This document shows, one piece after another, positions 14,733 to 24,572 of a stretch of 64,000 nt of DNA. The translations under genes were made by a program, and so were the position numbers. Each line of letters opens with the position of its first letter. Positions within the stretch are counted from its first letter, which is position 1. This stretch comes from Brasilonema sp. CT11 (GTDB taxonomy: Bacteria > Cyanobacteriota > Cyanobacteriia > Cyanobacteriales > Nostocaceae): the NCBI RefSeq assembly GCF_017982655.1, contig NZ_JABXYX010000015.1, forward strand, positions 1-64,000, given 5' to 3'. The notes under the pieces were generated by a model. It made no database searches and was not told where the DNA came from. It saw nothing but the letters and a program-made list of their open reading frames with translations.

Positions 14733-16586
14733 ATGTCTACAGTAAAGTCCCGTCCTACCAGCAAAAATAGAGAAGTACGTACAGTCGGACAAGGTTTGCA
14801 GCCTATATTTTTTATTGTATTTACCTTGTTGATGCTTACTGGTATCAATATTCGCTTAGGATATTTGCAAATTCTTGAAGGACATAAATTCAAGGAACGA
14901 GCACAGGCAAACCGGGTTCGGACAATTTCAAAACAACCAGAACGAGGTAATATTTTTGACCGGAATGGCAAACTATTAGCGACAACTCGCTATCCGCGTT
15001 CTGTATATTTGTGGCCAATGGCACAGACTAAGCCATCCTGGTCAGTCGTCGCTCCGCGTCTTGAGAAAATTCTTAATATACCCCAAGAGGAGATAGAAAA
15101 GAAGTTAGACGAGGCTGGTGCTAGCGCCACTAATTTAGTACGGATTGCTCGCGACCTCAGCGACGCACAAATCACCGCATTAAAGGAGTATGAAAACGAA
15201 CTACCAGGCGTGGAAATTAATACAGAAGCCGTACGCTACTACCCGCATGGCAAGGAGTTAGCTCATATACTAGGTTATACTAGAGAGTTGACGCCCGAGC
15301 AGTTGAAAAAAAAGAAATCAGAAGGCTACCGCTTGCAAGATGTGATTGGTCAGATGGGGGTAGAAAAAGCGTATGAACAACTGTTGCGGGGTGAATGGGG
15401 TGGTCAGCAAGTAGAAGTAGATAGCAAAGGTCGCCCAATTCGAGTCTTAGGAGAAAAACAAGCAAAAGCAGGTAATGATATTCACCTGACTATAGATTTA
15501 GATGTGCAAAAGGCAGCCGAAAAAGCTTTAACACTTCGTAGGGGTGCAGTTGTCGCACTAGATCCTAATACAGGGGCTATTTTAGCAATGGTGTCTCATC
15601 CCACTTTTGACCCAAATATCTTCTCCAAGCAAAAACTTTCTCAGAAGGACTGGCAAACTCTACAAGGTAGTGAACATCCCTTAGTCAATCGCGCCTTGAG
15701 TGCTTTTCCACCTGCGAGTACTTTCAAAATCATTACCACAACTGCGGGGTTGGAATCGGGTAAATTTTCTCCTAGCACAGTGCTGCAAACTTACGGTTCT
15801 CTGACTGTTGGGGGAGTAACCTTCGGTGAGTGGAACCACGCGGGATTTGGTGCACTGGGATTTCAGCGTGCGATGGCTATGAGTAGCGATACATTTTTCT
15901 ACCAAGTTGGTCGCAGAGTCGGTGGGCCAACCTTAATTGAATGGACTCGCAAGTATGGATTTGGAAAAAGAACCGGTTTTGAGTTTTCAGATGAAGAATC
16001 AAAAGGTAATGTTCCAGATGATGCTTGGAAGCGAAAACTGTGGAAAATGCCTTGGACTGTGGGCGATACTATCAATATGTCCATTGGTCAAGGTGCTTTG
16101 CAAGTCACTCCACTACAATCTGCAATTATGTTTTCTGTCCCTGCTAACGGTGGCTATAGAGTAAAACCACACTTGCTCAAAGACCATGAAGAAGCAAAGA
16201 ACTGGCGGGAATCTCTGAATATGAAGCCAAGTACGATCAAAGTTCTTCGCGAAGGATTGCGCCAAGTGATCACAGGTGGTACAGGGACACTGTTGAATGT
16301 ACCATCAATTGCCCCTGCAGCAGGTAAGAGTGGTACTGCTGAAGCTGGTATTAATCGCCCAAATCATGCTTGGTTTGGAGCATATGCGCCAGCTGATAAG
16401 CCAGAGATAGTCGTTGTAGCGTTTGGTGAAAACTCTGGTGGGCATGGTGGTACCGACTGCGGACCAGTTGTCTTACAGGTCTTGCAAGAGTATTTTAACA
16501 AGAAACATCCAGGTAAGTATCAAAAATCTGAGGCTCAAGAGTCAAAAGTGAAAACTAGAAACTCAAGAGGTAGATCTGGAGATTAA
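14733..16586 (+). CDS. mrdA: Penicillin-binding protein 2, copy 1 (peptidoglycan transpeptidase)
   Basis: The 617-residue protein has one N-terminal membrane anchor (PIFFIVFTLLMLTGINIRLGY) and a dimerisation region starting KQPERGNIFDRNGKLLATTR. The transpeptidase domain has catalytic serine near residue 329 in PPASTFKI, the SxN-type motif in MSSDTF, and KSGTAE near 531. PBP2 works with RodA in side-wall elongation in the periplasm. It ends with a basic tail (KVKTRNSRGRSGD). A second, closely similar PBP2 gene follows 447 bp downstream on the same strand. Length and motif order fit a functional enzyme. Which of the two copies is the ancestral mrdA cannot be told here. Confidence 0.88.
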   Translation: MSTVKSRPTSKNREVRTVGQGLQPIFFIVFTLLMLTGINIRLGYLQILEGHKFKERAQANRVRTISKQPERGNIFDRNGKLLATTRYPRSVYLWPMAQTKPSWSVVAPRLEKILNIPQEEIEKKLDEAGASATNLVRIARDLSDAQITALKEYENELPGVEINTEAVRYYPHGKELAHILGYTRELTPEQLKKKKSEGYRLQDVIGQMGVEKAYEQLLRGEWGGQQVEVDSKGRPIRVLGEKQAKAGNDIHLTIDLDVQKAAEKALTLRRGAVVALDPNTGAILAMVSHPTFDPNIFSKQKLSQKDWQTLQGSEHPLVNRALSAFPPASTFKIITTTAGLESGKFSPSTVLQTYGSLTVGGVTFGEWNHAGFGALGFQRAMAMSSDTFFYQVGRRVGGPTLIEWTRKYGFGKRTGFEFSDEESKGNVPDDAWKRKLWKMPWTVGDTINMSIGQGALQVTPLQSAIMFSVPANGGYRVKPHLLKDHEEAKNWRESLNMKPSTIKVLREGLRQVITGGTGTLLNVPSIAPAAGKSGTAEAGINRPNHAWFGAYAPADKPEIVVVAFGENSGGHGGTDCGPVVLQVLQEYFNKKHPGKYQKSEAQESKVKTRNSRGRSGD

Positions 16587-16635
16587 CAACAAAGAACGCA
16601 GAACACAGTTGTCATAAGCGCGTTTGTACTCAATG

Positions 16636-16673
16636 ACCTTACCCCTCTGCTTAACAAGGGGTGAGGTTCTTTT
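16636..16673 (+). terminator. Terminator after PBP2 copy 1
   Basis: CCTTACCCCT and AAGGGGTGAGG pair with a 9-base loop and are followed by TTCTTTTATG. It lies 50 bp past the stop codon. Confidence 0.65.
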
Positions 16674-16689
16674 ATGTTTATCATGCGGA

Positions 16690-16727
16690 CATGGTAGAGG
16701 CGATCGCTCCGGTGATCGCCTCTACCA
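16690..16727. repeat. Inverted repeat with HIP1-like core
   Basis: TGGTAGAGGCGATC and GATCGCCTCTACCA are exact reverse complements around a short loop that includes GCTCCGGT. It may act as a second terminator or be a repetitive palindrome; it has no T-run. Confidence 0.5.
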
Positions 16728-16792
16728 TTTGGCTCGCCTTTTCAGCCAAATTCTTAGCATAATCCCCTATTTTCTCTGAATAACGCTCATTA

Positions 16793-16863
16793 GACGTCTT
16801 GCAAAAGTGAGATTTTTGATGGTTCTGTTAAGCGTTAAGAGTTCCCAACTTCTCCAAGAAGTC
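16793..16863. mobile_element. Short MITE-like element flanked by TA
   Basis: The left end GACGTCTTGCAAAAGT and the right end AAGAAGTC are inverted, with TA directly outside both ends. The left end matches the termini of the 170-bp element at 45464-45633. A TA duplication is the hallmark of IS630/Tc1-type movement. This copy is short (71 bp) and its right end is degraded. Confidence 0.45.
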
Positions 16864-17033
16864 TATTGATGTATTTCCTTATGCAAAATACTGAGAACAA
16901 TTTGGTTTATTCTATATAACAAAAACCAAATGACAAATGCTGCACTACCGGGGTTGTTTTTCTTGTAATCCCAGGTAGATATTTGGCGCGATCGTATACA
17001 GTTCATGCGATTCCGAGAATCGCTATTTGTGAC

Positions 17034-18893
17034 ATGAGGCTACTGCAACAACCTCAATTAGCGAGCAAAAAAGAGACACGTACTGTAGGACGGGGTTTCC
17101 AGCCGTTGTTCTTCATCATATTTACCTTATTGATGACAGCGGGTATTGGTGCTCGTCTAGTATATTTGCAAATTGCGGAAGGTGCAAATTATCGCAAGCG
17201 AGCTGAGGCAAACCGGATTCGGATGATTCCCAAACAACCGGAACGGGGTAATATTTTTGACCGTAATGGCAAACTACTGGCAACAACTCGCCATCCGCGT
17301 TCTGTGTACTTATGGCAAATGGCACATACTAAGCCTTCCTGGTCAGTCGTTGGTCCGCGCCTGTCGAAAATTCTCAACATTCCTGTAGAAGAGATGGAAA
17401 AGAAATTAGAAGAGTCTGGTTTTAACTCTTCTTTGGTACGGATCGCTCGTGACCTGAACGACGCAGAAATTACGGTATTGAAGGAGTACGCCAATGAACT
17501 TAAAGACGTAGAAGTTCATACAGAAGCTGTACGCTACTACCCGCAGGGTGACAGGTTAGCTCATGTGCTGGGTTATACTAGAGAACTGACACCCGAACAG
17601 TTGAAACGAAAGAAACAAGAAGGTTATCGCCCAGGAGATATGATTGGTCAAATGGGGGTAGAAAAGGCGTATGAAAAATTGTTGCGGGGTGAAAGAGGTG
17701 GTCAGCAAGTAGAAGTGGATGGTAAAGGTCGCCCAATTCGAGTGTTAGGAGAGAAACAGGCAAAAGCAGGTAGTGATGTTCACCTGACTATAGATTTGAA
17801 TTTGCAAAAAGCAGCCGAAAAAGCTTTAACTGGACGTAACGGCGTTATTGTTGCACTAGACCCCAATAACGGTGCTGTTTTAGCAATGGTGTCTCATCCC
17901 ACCTTTGACCCGAATCTCTTCTCCAAGCGAAGACTTTCTAAAAAAGATTGGCAAAGCATACAAGGTGAAAACCATCCCTTGCTGAATCGTGCTGTCGCTA
18001 GCGCCTTTCCACCCGCCAGTACTTTCAAAATAGTCACTGCGACAGCAGGGCTGGAATCCGGCAAATTTTCTCCCGATACAGTACTGCAAACCTATGGTTC
18101 TCTGACTGTTGGCAGAGTCACGTTTGCGGAGTGGAACCACGCTGGATTTGGTCCATTGGGATTTACAAGAGCCTTAGCAATGAGTAGCGATACTTTCTTT
18201 TACCAAATCGGTAGAGGAGTAGGCGGTCCAACCTTAATTGAATGGACTCGCAAATACGGATTTGGTCAAAGAACTGGCATTGAGTTCACGACCGAAGAAA
18301 CCAAAGGTCATGTTCCAGATGAAGGGTGGAAGCAGAGAACGTGGAAAATTCCTTGGACTGCAGGGGACAGCATTAATATGTCCATAGGTCAAGGAGCTTT
18401 GCAAAGTACACCACTACAAGTTGCTGTGATGTTCTGTGTCCCAGCAAATGGCGGTTATAAAGTCAAACCACACTTGCTCAAAGACCATGAACAAGCAAAA
18501 AACTGGCGAGAATCTCTGAATATGAAGCCAAGCACCGTCAACACTCTGCGTGAAGGACTGCGGAAGGTGATAGCTGAGGGTACGGGTAAGGCTCTTAATG
18601 TGTCAACAATTCCTCCAACATCCGGTAAAAGCGGTACGGCTGAAGCATGGAAGAATCATGTGAAAGCAAACCATGCATGGTTTGGAGCATATGCTCCCAG
18701 CGATAAGCCAGAGATTGTTGTGTTGGCATTTGCTGAACACTCTGGCGGTGGTGGCGGTAGTGTTGCTGCGCCAATGGTGTTACAGGTGATGCAGGAATAT
18801 TTTCAAAAGAAATCTCCGAATGAGTATAAAAAAGTTGATACTGAGGCTTCAAAGCCAAGAACTTATAGTTCAAGGATAAGGCGGCGAAATTAA
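17034..18893 (+). CDS. Penicillin-binding protein 2, copy 2 (peptidoglycan transpeptidase)
   Basis: The 619-residue protein is a close paralogue of the gene at 14733-16586, aligning along nearly its whole length with the same anchor, KQPERGNIFDRNGKLLATTR, PPASTFKI and KSGTAE motifs. I chose ATG 17034 because it gives an N-terminus matching copy 1; the frame is open 17 codons further up only with a TTG start. Differences include GGGGGSVAAP near the C-terminus, where copy 1 has GGHGGTDCGP, and a basic, arginine-rich end. Tandem duplication is clear. The two copies may have specialised, for example for vegetative and differentiated cells, but nothing in the sequence shows this. Confidence 0.88.
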   Translation: MRLLQQPQLASKKETRTVGRGFQPLFFIIFTLLMTAGIGARLVYLQIAEGANYRKRAEANRIRMIPKQPERGNIFDRNGKLLATTRHPRSVYLWQMAHTKPSWSVVGPRLSKILNIPVEEMEKKLEESGFNSSLVRIARDLNDAEITVLKEYANELKDVEVHTEAVRYYPQGDRLAHVLGYTRELTPEQLKRKKQEGYRPGDMIGQMGVEKAYEKLLRGERGGQQVEVDGKGRPIRVLGEKQAKAGSDVHLTIDLNLQKAAEKALTGRNGVIVALDPNNGAVLAMVSHPTFDPNLFSKRRLSKKDWQSIQGENHPLLNRAVASAFPPASTFKIVTATAGLESGKFSPDTVLQTYGSLTVGRVTFAEWNHAGFGPLGFTRALAMSSDTFFYQIGRGVGGPTLIEWTRKYGFGQRTGIEFTTEETKGHVPDEGWKQRTWKIPWTAGDSINMSIGQGALQSTPLQVAVMFCVPANGGYKVKPHLLKDHEQAKNWRESLNMKPSTVNTLREGLRKVIAEGTGKALNVSTIPPTSGKSGTAEAWKNHVKANHAWFGAYAPSDKPEIVVLAFAEHSGGGGGSVAAPMVLQVMQEYFQKKSPNEYKKVDTEASKPRTYSSRIRRRN

Positions 18894-19400
18894 TCAAGAG
18901 GATGAGGAAGATGAGGACAGAAGGTAGGAAATTCTCCCTCACTTCCTCATTCCCAGCCTACGGCGATCTACGATCCACTTCGTTAACGCTAGCCCCTACG
19001 GGGCAAAGCTCGCCGGGGGATACTCCCCCCGGCAGACTTTGACGCTCTTGCAACGCGCTTGACCTGTTTTGAATTCACGCATTCGCTCATTCAAAGTTCA
19101 ATCCGGAACAAGAGGAAGATTTTTGAATTAACCCTTCGGACTCAGCCGAAGGGTTAATTACTCCTTTCCCGCCCGAAGATTACCGTTTAGACAGCAGAGG
19201 AGCAGGGGAGTAGGGGAGCAGGGGAGCAGGGGAGAAGAAATTACATCGGTAATCTTACACCGGGAAGGGAGTAATTCCGAGTACAGGCTCCCGCTAAAGC
19301 TTCGTTTTCAGCGGTCTTCAATCGGTGGGGGCACCAAGCCACCAGCGATTGTCTTAATTTTTGAATTTTGAATTTTGAATTTTGAATTGTTTTGACTCCC
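18894..19400. other. 507-bp gene-free stretch filled with small repeats
   Basis: No gene is seen. It holds a palindromic repeat cluster (about 18955-19065, with GCTAGCCCCTACGGGGC), a 12-bp perfect hairpin TTAACCCTTCGG at 19128-19157, the 119-bp inverted-repeat element at 19157-19275, and tandem TTTTGAA heptamers at about 19358-19388. The 19128 hairpin could end transcription from the PBP2 gene but lacks a U-run. Confidence 0.6.
19157..19275. repeat. 119-bp element with about 29-bp imperfect inverted ends
   Basis: The left end reads ATTACTCCTTTCCCG, then AAGATTACCG; the right end is its reverse complement with a few mismatches (CGGTAATCTT, then CGGGAAGGGAGTAAT). The middle is a run of GGGGAGCA-type octamers. 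This looks like a small non-autonomous element or a folding repeat invaded by a tandem repeat. Confidence 0.55.
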
Positions 19401-20255
19401 TCACTTCTTCATCTGGCCCCCACTCCCCGACTCTTCCTGTTGCGAGATTTGAGCGGGTTTCAAATTTCTGGCTTTGTAGAAAGTTTCCAAGCTATCGCGA
19501 TCGCCCACAAAACGCCAATGCCAAGGTTCATAACTCACACCTTGAGCATTGTTTTTAGGAAAGGACATTTCAAAGCTGAAACGTGCTGCATTAGCTTGTA
19601 GCCATTGATAAGCCTTAGTTTTTTCAAAGTTGGTAGTGAGATTTGTTGCTGGTGCAGCGCCATCCCCAACATCTAAAGCATAACCTGTGTGATGTTCGCT
19701 GTGACCAGGGGGGGCGCTGACAGCAGCCCGTTGCGCTGGCGTCTGATTCCGCTGGGCACCAACGGTAAAAAACAACTGTTCTTGCTCTTTTATAGAGCGA
19801 AAAGCAGAAACAGGTACTACTACCACACCTGCATTCCGTGCGGCTGCCGCCATTTCTATAAACTTTTGCGCGGCTGCTTTTCGCATTCTCAGACGTCTAT
19901 CACTAGAAATCGGTTGTAGTTCAGACTCAGGCGCTTCTGAGTAAGGAAAATGACCTAAAACTGTATTATCTTTTGAGGTGGCGGAATTACCCGATTTTGA
20001 CGGAGTTGCGGGAGTTGAACTCGCAGGGGAAGGTTGAGAATCTTTCGTCTTTTTTGGTGTGACAACGAAAAATAAAAAACCGCTCGCAACGGCTATCAAG
20101 AGAACTCCTACCACTCCACCAATGATCAAATACAACGGGCGAATGCTGACCTTCTTGGGTGCTGCATCAGGAGTATCACGCAAAGCTTCCGGAATATCTG
20201 GGCCGGAACTAGATGGTTTGTTTTGCGGTTTCTCGGAAAACCCAGCATTATCCAA
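19401..20255 (-). CDS. M15-family D-alanyl-D-alanine carboxypeptidase (VanY/LdcB type)
   Basis: The 284-residue protein has a cytoplasmic proline-rich start, one membrane anchor (LYLIIGGVVGVLLIAVASGFLFF; about residues 41-63) and a Ser/Pro linker, which place the enzyme domain outside the membrane. The M15 zinc motifs are present: SAFRSIKEQEQLF, GHSEHHTGYALDVGDG (His and Asp ligands) and EPWHWRFVG (catalytic Glu and His ligand). It should trim D-alanine or tetrapeptide stems of peptidoglycan. The position close to two PBP2 genes fits a cell-wall theme, though it is on the other strand. It is divergent from the AEC permease gene. Confidence 0.85.
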   Translation of the reverse strand: MDNAGFSEKPQNKPSSSGPDIPEALRDTPDAAPKKVSIRPLYLIIGGVVGVLLIAVASGFLFFVVTPKKTKDSQPSPASSTPATPSKSGNSATSKDNTVLGHFPYSEAPESELQPISSDRRLRMRKAAAQKFIEMAAAARNAGVVVVPVSAFRSIKEQEQLFFTVGAQRNQTPAQRAAVSAPPGHSEHHTGYALDVGDGAAPATNLTTNFEKTKAYQWLQANAARFSFEMSFPKNNAQGVSYEPWHWRFVGDRDSLETFYKARNLKPAQISQQEESGSGGQMKK

Positions 20256-20359
20256 AGCTCAACTCCTGCGTTTGCTCAATATCATAACAAATTGTAAACT
20301 GGAGAAAAGGGAATGCAATACGTAAAATTTTGCATCTATCTACATCTGGTGGTTTAATT

Positions 20360-21277
20360 TTGACAAACCTCCTAGAACTCTATCTCAAATTAGTGTTCCT
20401 AGTCCTAGTAGGATACATTTTAGGACGCAGGCTGTCTTCGACAGTTCCAAAGCGTTTGGCACAGTTCCTTTTTTGGATAGGAGTGCCGATAGGTATTATC
20501 GTTTTTCTACGCAAAGCTGACTTATCAGGACAAATTTGGATTGCACCAGCGATCGCCTACTCAGCCATTTTACTAGGAGCACTTTTCGCTCTTGCAGCAA
20601 TTAAAGGACAGGCTTATCTCACAAAAACCGCTCCCCGAAAATCGACTCAAGGGAGTTTTATCTTAGCGGCGATGGTGGGTAACACAGGATATATTGGCTA
20701 TCCCGTTACCCTGTCACTTGTTGGCACACAATACTTTGCTTGGGCGTTGTTTTATGATTTGCTGGGGACAACATTGGGAGCTTATGGACTCGGTGTTGCC
20801 TTGGCAGCTCGTTTTGGTGGTGGTATTCATAGTCATTTGCAGGTTCTTAAGGCAATTGCTATCAATCCTGCTTTATGGAGTTTTGGGTTTGGCTTGCTGT
20901 TTCGGGAAGTCAAAATCTCTGTAGCCGTTGAATTTTGGCTAGATCTAGTTGCTTGGAGTATGGTAGCTCTATCTCTAATCTTGATTGGGATGCGATTAAG
21001 CAAACTGACTTCGTGGCACAGTTTACCGAGGGCAAGCATCAGCATCGCAATCAAAATGCTACTCGTCCCGCTGATTTTAGGTAGTATTTTACCATTTTTT
21101 GGTTTAACTGGGACAATTGCACGGGCGATTGTTCTGCAAATGGCTATGCCGCCAGCTTTTGCTACGCTGGTGATTGCCGAAACTTTTGATCTTGACCGCG
21201 ACCTTGCTGTGACTGCATTGGCTATGGGTTCTATGATGTTGCTACTGACTCTGCCAATTTGGTTGTGGCTGTTTTGA
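20360..21277 (+). CDS. AEC-family permease (auxin efflux carrier-like)
   Basis: About ten hydrophobic segments fill the 305-residue protein, starting TNLLELYLKLVFLVLVGYIL. The region MVGNTGYIGYPVTLSLVG is typical of the AEC family, and the C-terminal half has MAMPPAFATLVIAETFDLD, another family signature. AEC proteins are secondary carriers for organic anions or related molecules in the inner membrane; the substrate is unknown. I prefer the TTG at 20360 as start; an upstream TTG at 20330 is also possible, and no ATG is available nearby. Confidence 0.8.
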   Translation: MTNLLELYLKLVFLVLVGYILGRRLSSTVPKRLAQFLFWIGVPIGIIVFLRKADLSGQIWIAPAIAYSAILLGALFALAAIKGQAYLTKTAPRKSTQGSFILAAMVGNTGYIGYPVTLSLVGTQYFAWALFYDLLGTTLGAYGLGVALAARFGGGIHSHLQVLKAIAINPALWSFGFGLLFREVKISVAVEFWLDLVAWSMVALSLILIGMRLSKLTSWHSLPRASISIAIKMLLVPLILGSILPFFGLTGTIARAIVLQMAMPPAFATLVIAETFDLDRDLAVTALAMGSMMLLLTLPIWLWLF

Positions 21278-21527
21278 TTTTAGGAAATTTCTCCCAGGTA
21301 CACGCAACTTTACTAAACATAAATTCGTCAATAAATGTGCTGTGTTTCCGTGGAAACAGGTAAACCAAAGTTGGTATTCTTGCATTTACAGTTGCAGTTA
21401 AAAGCGGTTGTTATCGTAAATTAGGGGTAGAAATCACCAACTGAAAAGATATTTCATTTTGAGAGAAGTCTGAGCGCCGGCTTCCGGCGATCAGAACTTC
21501 GGTGATTTTGAATTTTGAATTGTTATC

Positions 21528-22386
21528 ATGCGTCAGCTTCTAAGTGCTCTTTCATTGGTCGGACTACTGCAATTATAGCCATTCTCGGTTGCGTGCAATA
21601 CACAACTGTAGAGAACGCCACATCGATCAACGCGGGAAACCCGCGCACTTCTTGTGGCTCCGTTACATTTACGTGCTCTACATTATTCGTAGTGGTGTAT
21701 GTGATTCAAATGAGAACCGCTATAGTTCCTAATATAGTTTTTGCCCAAGAAAAATTTAGTACTGAAAAAACATCCAACCCAATTGCACAGGTAGTTGCTG
21801 CCAAAGTGATGACGAACTACCCGGATGGACAGTTCTATCCAGAACGTTTGCTAAGTCGGGCAGAATTAGCCTCTATTATGGTGAAAGTTTTTCAACTTGA
21901 TAAACGACAAGCTGTTACCAAAGAGAATGTAAAAGTGACAGATGTCGCTTCTTCCAATCCAGCATTTAATGACATTCAGATAGTCTTAAAAACCGATATT
22001 ATGAAAGGCTATCGCGGCAATCTTTTTTTTCCAAATCAAAGAATAACTAGGGCTGAAGCTTTGGCTGTTTTTGCCCAGGCATATGGAGTTTTTCAATTTC
22101 CAGATGAAAGTGTAAATAAGATTCTTTCCCAATATCCAGATGCCGGTTCTATTCCGGGTTGGGCAAAAAAGGCGATTGCCCAAAGGGCAGACGCCAGAGG
22201 CGTATCGCCACAGTAGCAAGTGAGGGATTTCTCAATACAGATACAAAAGGCAATCTTTCACCATCACAACCGATGACGCGTGGGGATATGGCTGATGTAT
22301 TAAGTAAATATTTGCAAAGACAACAGCCACAAGCCGAAACGCCAGAAGTTCCAGGTGGTAATAATAATCCAGAATCTTCTCCCTGA
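21528..22386 (+). pseudogene. SLH-domain (S-layer homology) protein gene, broken by small-repeat insertion
   Basis: The body encodes SLH motifs: VVAAKVMTNYPDGQFYPERL, LKTDIMKGYRGNLFFPNQRI and, after the break, ASEGFLNTDTKGNLSPSQPM. The frame stops at 22216 because a 29-bp SDR5-like repeat (22177-22205) inserted into a HIP1 site; removing it joins KKAIA to TVASEGF and restores the frame to the stop at 22386. The 5' end is also abnormal. ATG 21528 opens a signal-peptide-like MRQLLSALSLVGLLQL in another frame with early stops, while the SLH frame is open from TTG 21515. Intact relatives would anchor to the peptidoglycan or outer envelope. Either a recent pseudogene or a truncated product. Confidence 0.7.
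22177..22205. repeat. SDR5-like repeat in a HIP1 site, frameshifting the SLH gene (29 bp)
   Basis: The insert splits GGCGAT and CGCC; removing it restores GCGATCGC and the SLH reading frame. It is the reverse complement of the copy at 1019-1047 apart from two or three bases, with core GCCCAAAGGGC. Its length, 29, is not a multiple of three. Confidence 0.85.
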
Positions 22387-22585
22387 AGCAAATATATACA
22401 TTGTTTTAATGACTCTCAGCATTTACGTAAAACTTTGTAAATGCAAAGGTGTTGATTTCCGTTCAAACTATTGCTATACCTCAACTCCAGTCTTGGTAAA
22501 TAAATGGCAGACTGTATGAGGTACTGCTTTACCTGAGCGTGGGAAAATCAAAAATACGAAAAAGTAGAGAGGAAAACACTACAAT

Positions 22586-24493
22586 ATGCACTTGAGTGAG
22601 ATTACCCATCCTAACCAGTTACATGGTTTATCAATCAGACAACTGCAACAGATTGCTCGTCAGATTCGAGACAAACATCTTCAAACTGTAGCAGCTACTG
22701 GCGGACACCTAGGACCGGGATTGGGTGTTGTAGAGTTGACGTTGGGGCTTTACCAAACGCTGGACTTAGATCGTGATAAAGTCATTTGGGATGTAGGACA
22801 CCAAGCATATCCTCACAAACTGATTACAGGGCGCTACGATCGCTTCGATACTTTACGGCAAAAAGATGGAATCGCTGGTTATCTTAAGCGCGGTGAAAGT
22901 AAGTTTGACCACTTTGGCGCAGGGCATGCTTCTACCAGTATATCTGCAGCTTTGGGTATGGCTTTAGCGCGGGATATGAATGGCGAAAAATTTAAAGTTG
23001 CTGCTGTTATCGGTGATGGTGCACTGACTGGCGGTATGGCATTAGAAGCCATCAATCATGCTGGACACATGCCTAAAACGAACTTGCTTGTTGTCCTCAA
23101 CGACAACGACATGTCTATATCTCCCAACGTCGGCGCAATACCCCGCTATTTGAACAAAATGCGCCTCAGTCCGCCGATGCAGTTTCTCAAAGACAACCTT
23201 GAGGAACAGTTTAAGCAAATTCCTTTCGTGGGTGAATCTCTTTCTCCTGAACTGGGACGCATTAAAGAAGGGATGAAGCGCTTGGCTGTTCCCAAAGTCG
23301 GCGCAGTGTTTGAAGAACTGGGCTTTACCTACATGGGACCTGTGGACGGGCATAATTTAGAAGAATTGATTGCGACTTTCCAACAAGCACATCAAATCCC
23401 AGGACCAGTTTTGGTACACGTCGCAACAGTCAAGGGTAAGGGCTATGAAATTGCCGAACTAGATAAAGTTGGCTACCACGCCCAAAACCCCTTCAATATC
23501 TCCACTGGAAAAGCCGTCCCTTCCAGTAAACCCAAACCCCCTGCTTACTCCAAAGTATTTGCCCATACCCTAGTTAAACTCGCTGAACAAAACCCCAAAA
23601 TCATTGGTATTACTGCCGCAATGGCAACAGGGACAGGGTTAGATAAACTGCAAGCCAAACTACCTGATCAATATATTGATGTGGGTATTGCCGAACAACA
23701 CGCTGTCACCCTTGCTGCCGGATTAGCAACTGACGGAATACGTCCTGTTGTCGCCATCTACTCCACTTTCTTGCAACGCGCCTTCGACCAAATCGTTCAC
23801 GACGTTTGTATCCAAAACTTGCCAGTATTCTTCTGTCTGGACAGGGCGGGAATCGTTGGTGCTGATGGTCCGACTCACCAAGGAATGTACGACATTGCCT
23901 ATCTGCGTTGCATCCCTAACATGGTACTGATGGCACCCAAAGATGAGGCAGAACTACAACGAATGATAGTCACTGGCGTCAATCATACCACAGGACCAAT
24001 CGCCATGCGCTTCCCTCGCGGTAATGGTTACGGCGTTCCCCTGATGGAAGAAGGTTGGGAAGCTTTAGAAATCGGCAAAGCAGAAATTCTCCGTAACGGT
24101 GATGATGTGTTGATCCTAGGTTACGGCACAATGGTGAATACGGCACTGCAAGCGGCGGAAATTCTTTCAGAACATGGCATCGAAGCCACTGTGATTAATG
24201 CCCGTTTTGCTAAGCCTCTGGATACCGAATTAATTTTGCCATTAGCCCAGAAAATTGGTCGCGTAGTCACCTTGGAAGAAGGTTGTGTTATGGGCGGCTT
24301 CGGTTCAGCAATTGCAGAAGCGCTGTTAGATGCGGACATCGTTGTTCCTGTTAAACGCATTGGTGTGCCAGATGCTTTAGTGGAACATGCTGAACCAAAT
24401 CAATCTAAAGCAGAAATCAGTTTGACGAGTCCTCAAATAGCCCAAACAGTATTACAAGCTTTCTTCAAGCGAGAACTTTCTGCTGTCGGCTAA
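22586..24493 (+). CDS. dxs: 1-deoxy-D-xylulose-5-phosphate synthase
   Basis: The 635-residue enzyme condenses pyruvate and glyceraldehyde 3-phosphate to DXP, the first step of the MEP isoprenoid pathway that feeds carotenoids, phytol and quinones. It shows the thiamine-diphosphate motif [18 protein letters not shown] with NDNDMSI, the transketolase-type middle domain with [15 protein letters not shown] and [14 protein letters not shown], and the C-terminal domain with [16 protein letters not shown]. Length is normal for the family. ATG 22586 follows an AG-rich stretch (AGAGAGGAAAAC). It stands alone, with a terminator 20 bp after its stop. Confidence 0.97.
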   Translation: MHLSEITHPNQLHGLSIRQLQQIARQIRDKHLQTVAATGGHLGPGLGVVELTLGLYQTLDLDRDKVIWDVGHQAYPHKLITGRYDRFDTLRQKDGIAGYLKRGESKFDHFGAGHASTSISAALGMALARDMNGEKFKVAAVIGDGALTGGMALEAINHAGHMPKTNLLVVLNDNDMSISPNVGAIPRYLNKMRLSPPMQFLKDNLEEQFKQIPFVGESLSPELGRIKEGMKRLAVPKVGAVFEELGFTYMGPVDGHNLEELIATFQQAHQIPGPVLVHVATVKGKGYEIAELDKVGYHAQNPFNISTGKAVPSSKPKPPAYSKVFAHTLVKLAEQNPKIIGITAAMATGTGLDKLQAKLPDQYIDVGIAEQHAVTLAAGLATDGIRPVVAIYSTFLQRAFDQIVHDVCIQNLPVFFCLDRAGIVGADGPTHQGMYDIAYLRCIPNMVLMAPKDEAELQRMIVTGVNHTTGPIAMRFPRGNGYGVPLMEEGWEALEIGKAEILRNGDDVLILGYGTMVNTALQAAEILSEHGIEATVINARFAKPLDTELILPLAQKIGRVVTLEEGCVMGGFGSAIAEALLDADIVVPVKRIGVPDALVEHAEPNQSKAEISLTSPQIAQTVLQAFFKRELSAVG

Positions 24494-24510
24494 ACTGTTG
24501 GCAAATCTAA

Positions 24511-24572
24511 TGTAGGGTGTACATTGCTCAAGAATTATCCACAAAGTGGGCAAGTACACCCTAATTTTTTGT
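24511..24572 (+). terminator. Terminator after dxs
   Basis: GTAGGGTGTAC and GTACACCC pair as the base of a long hairpin, with ATTGC/GCAA further in, followed by TAATTTTTT. It lies just past the dxs stop codon. Confidence 0.7.
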
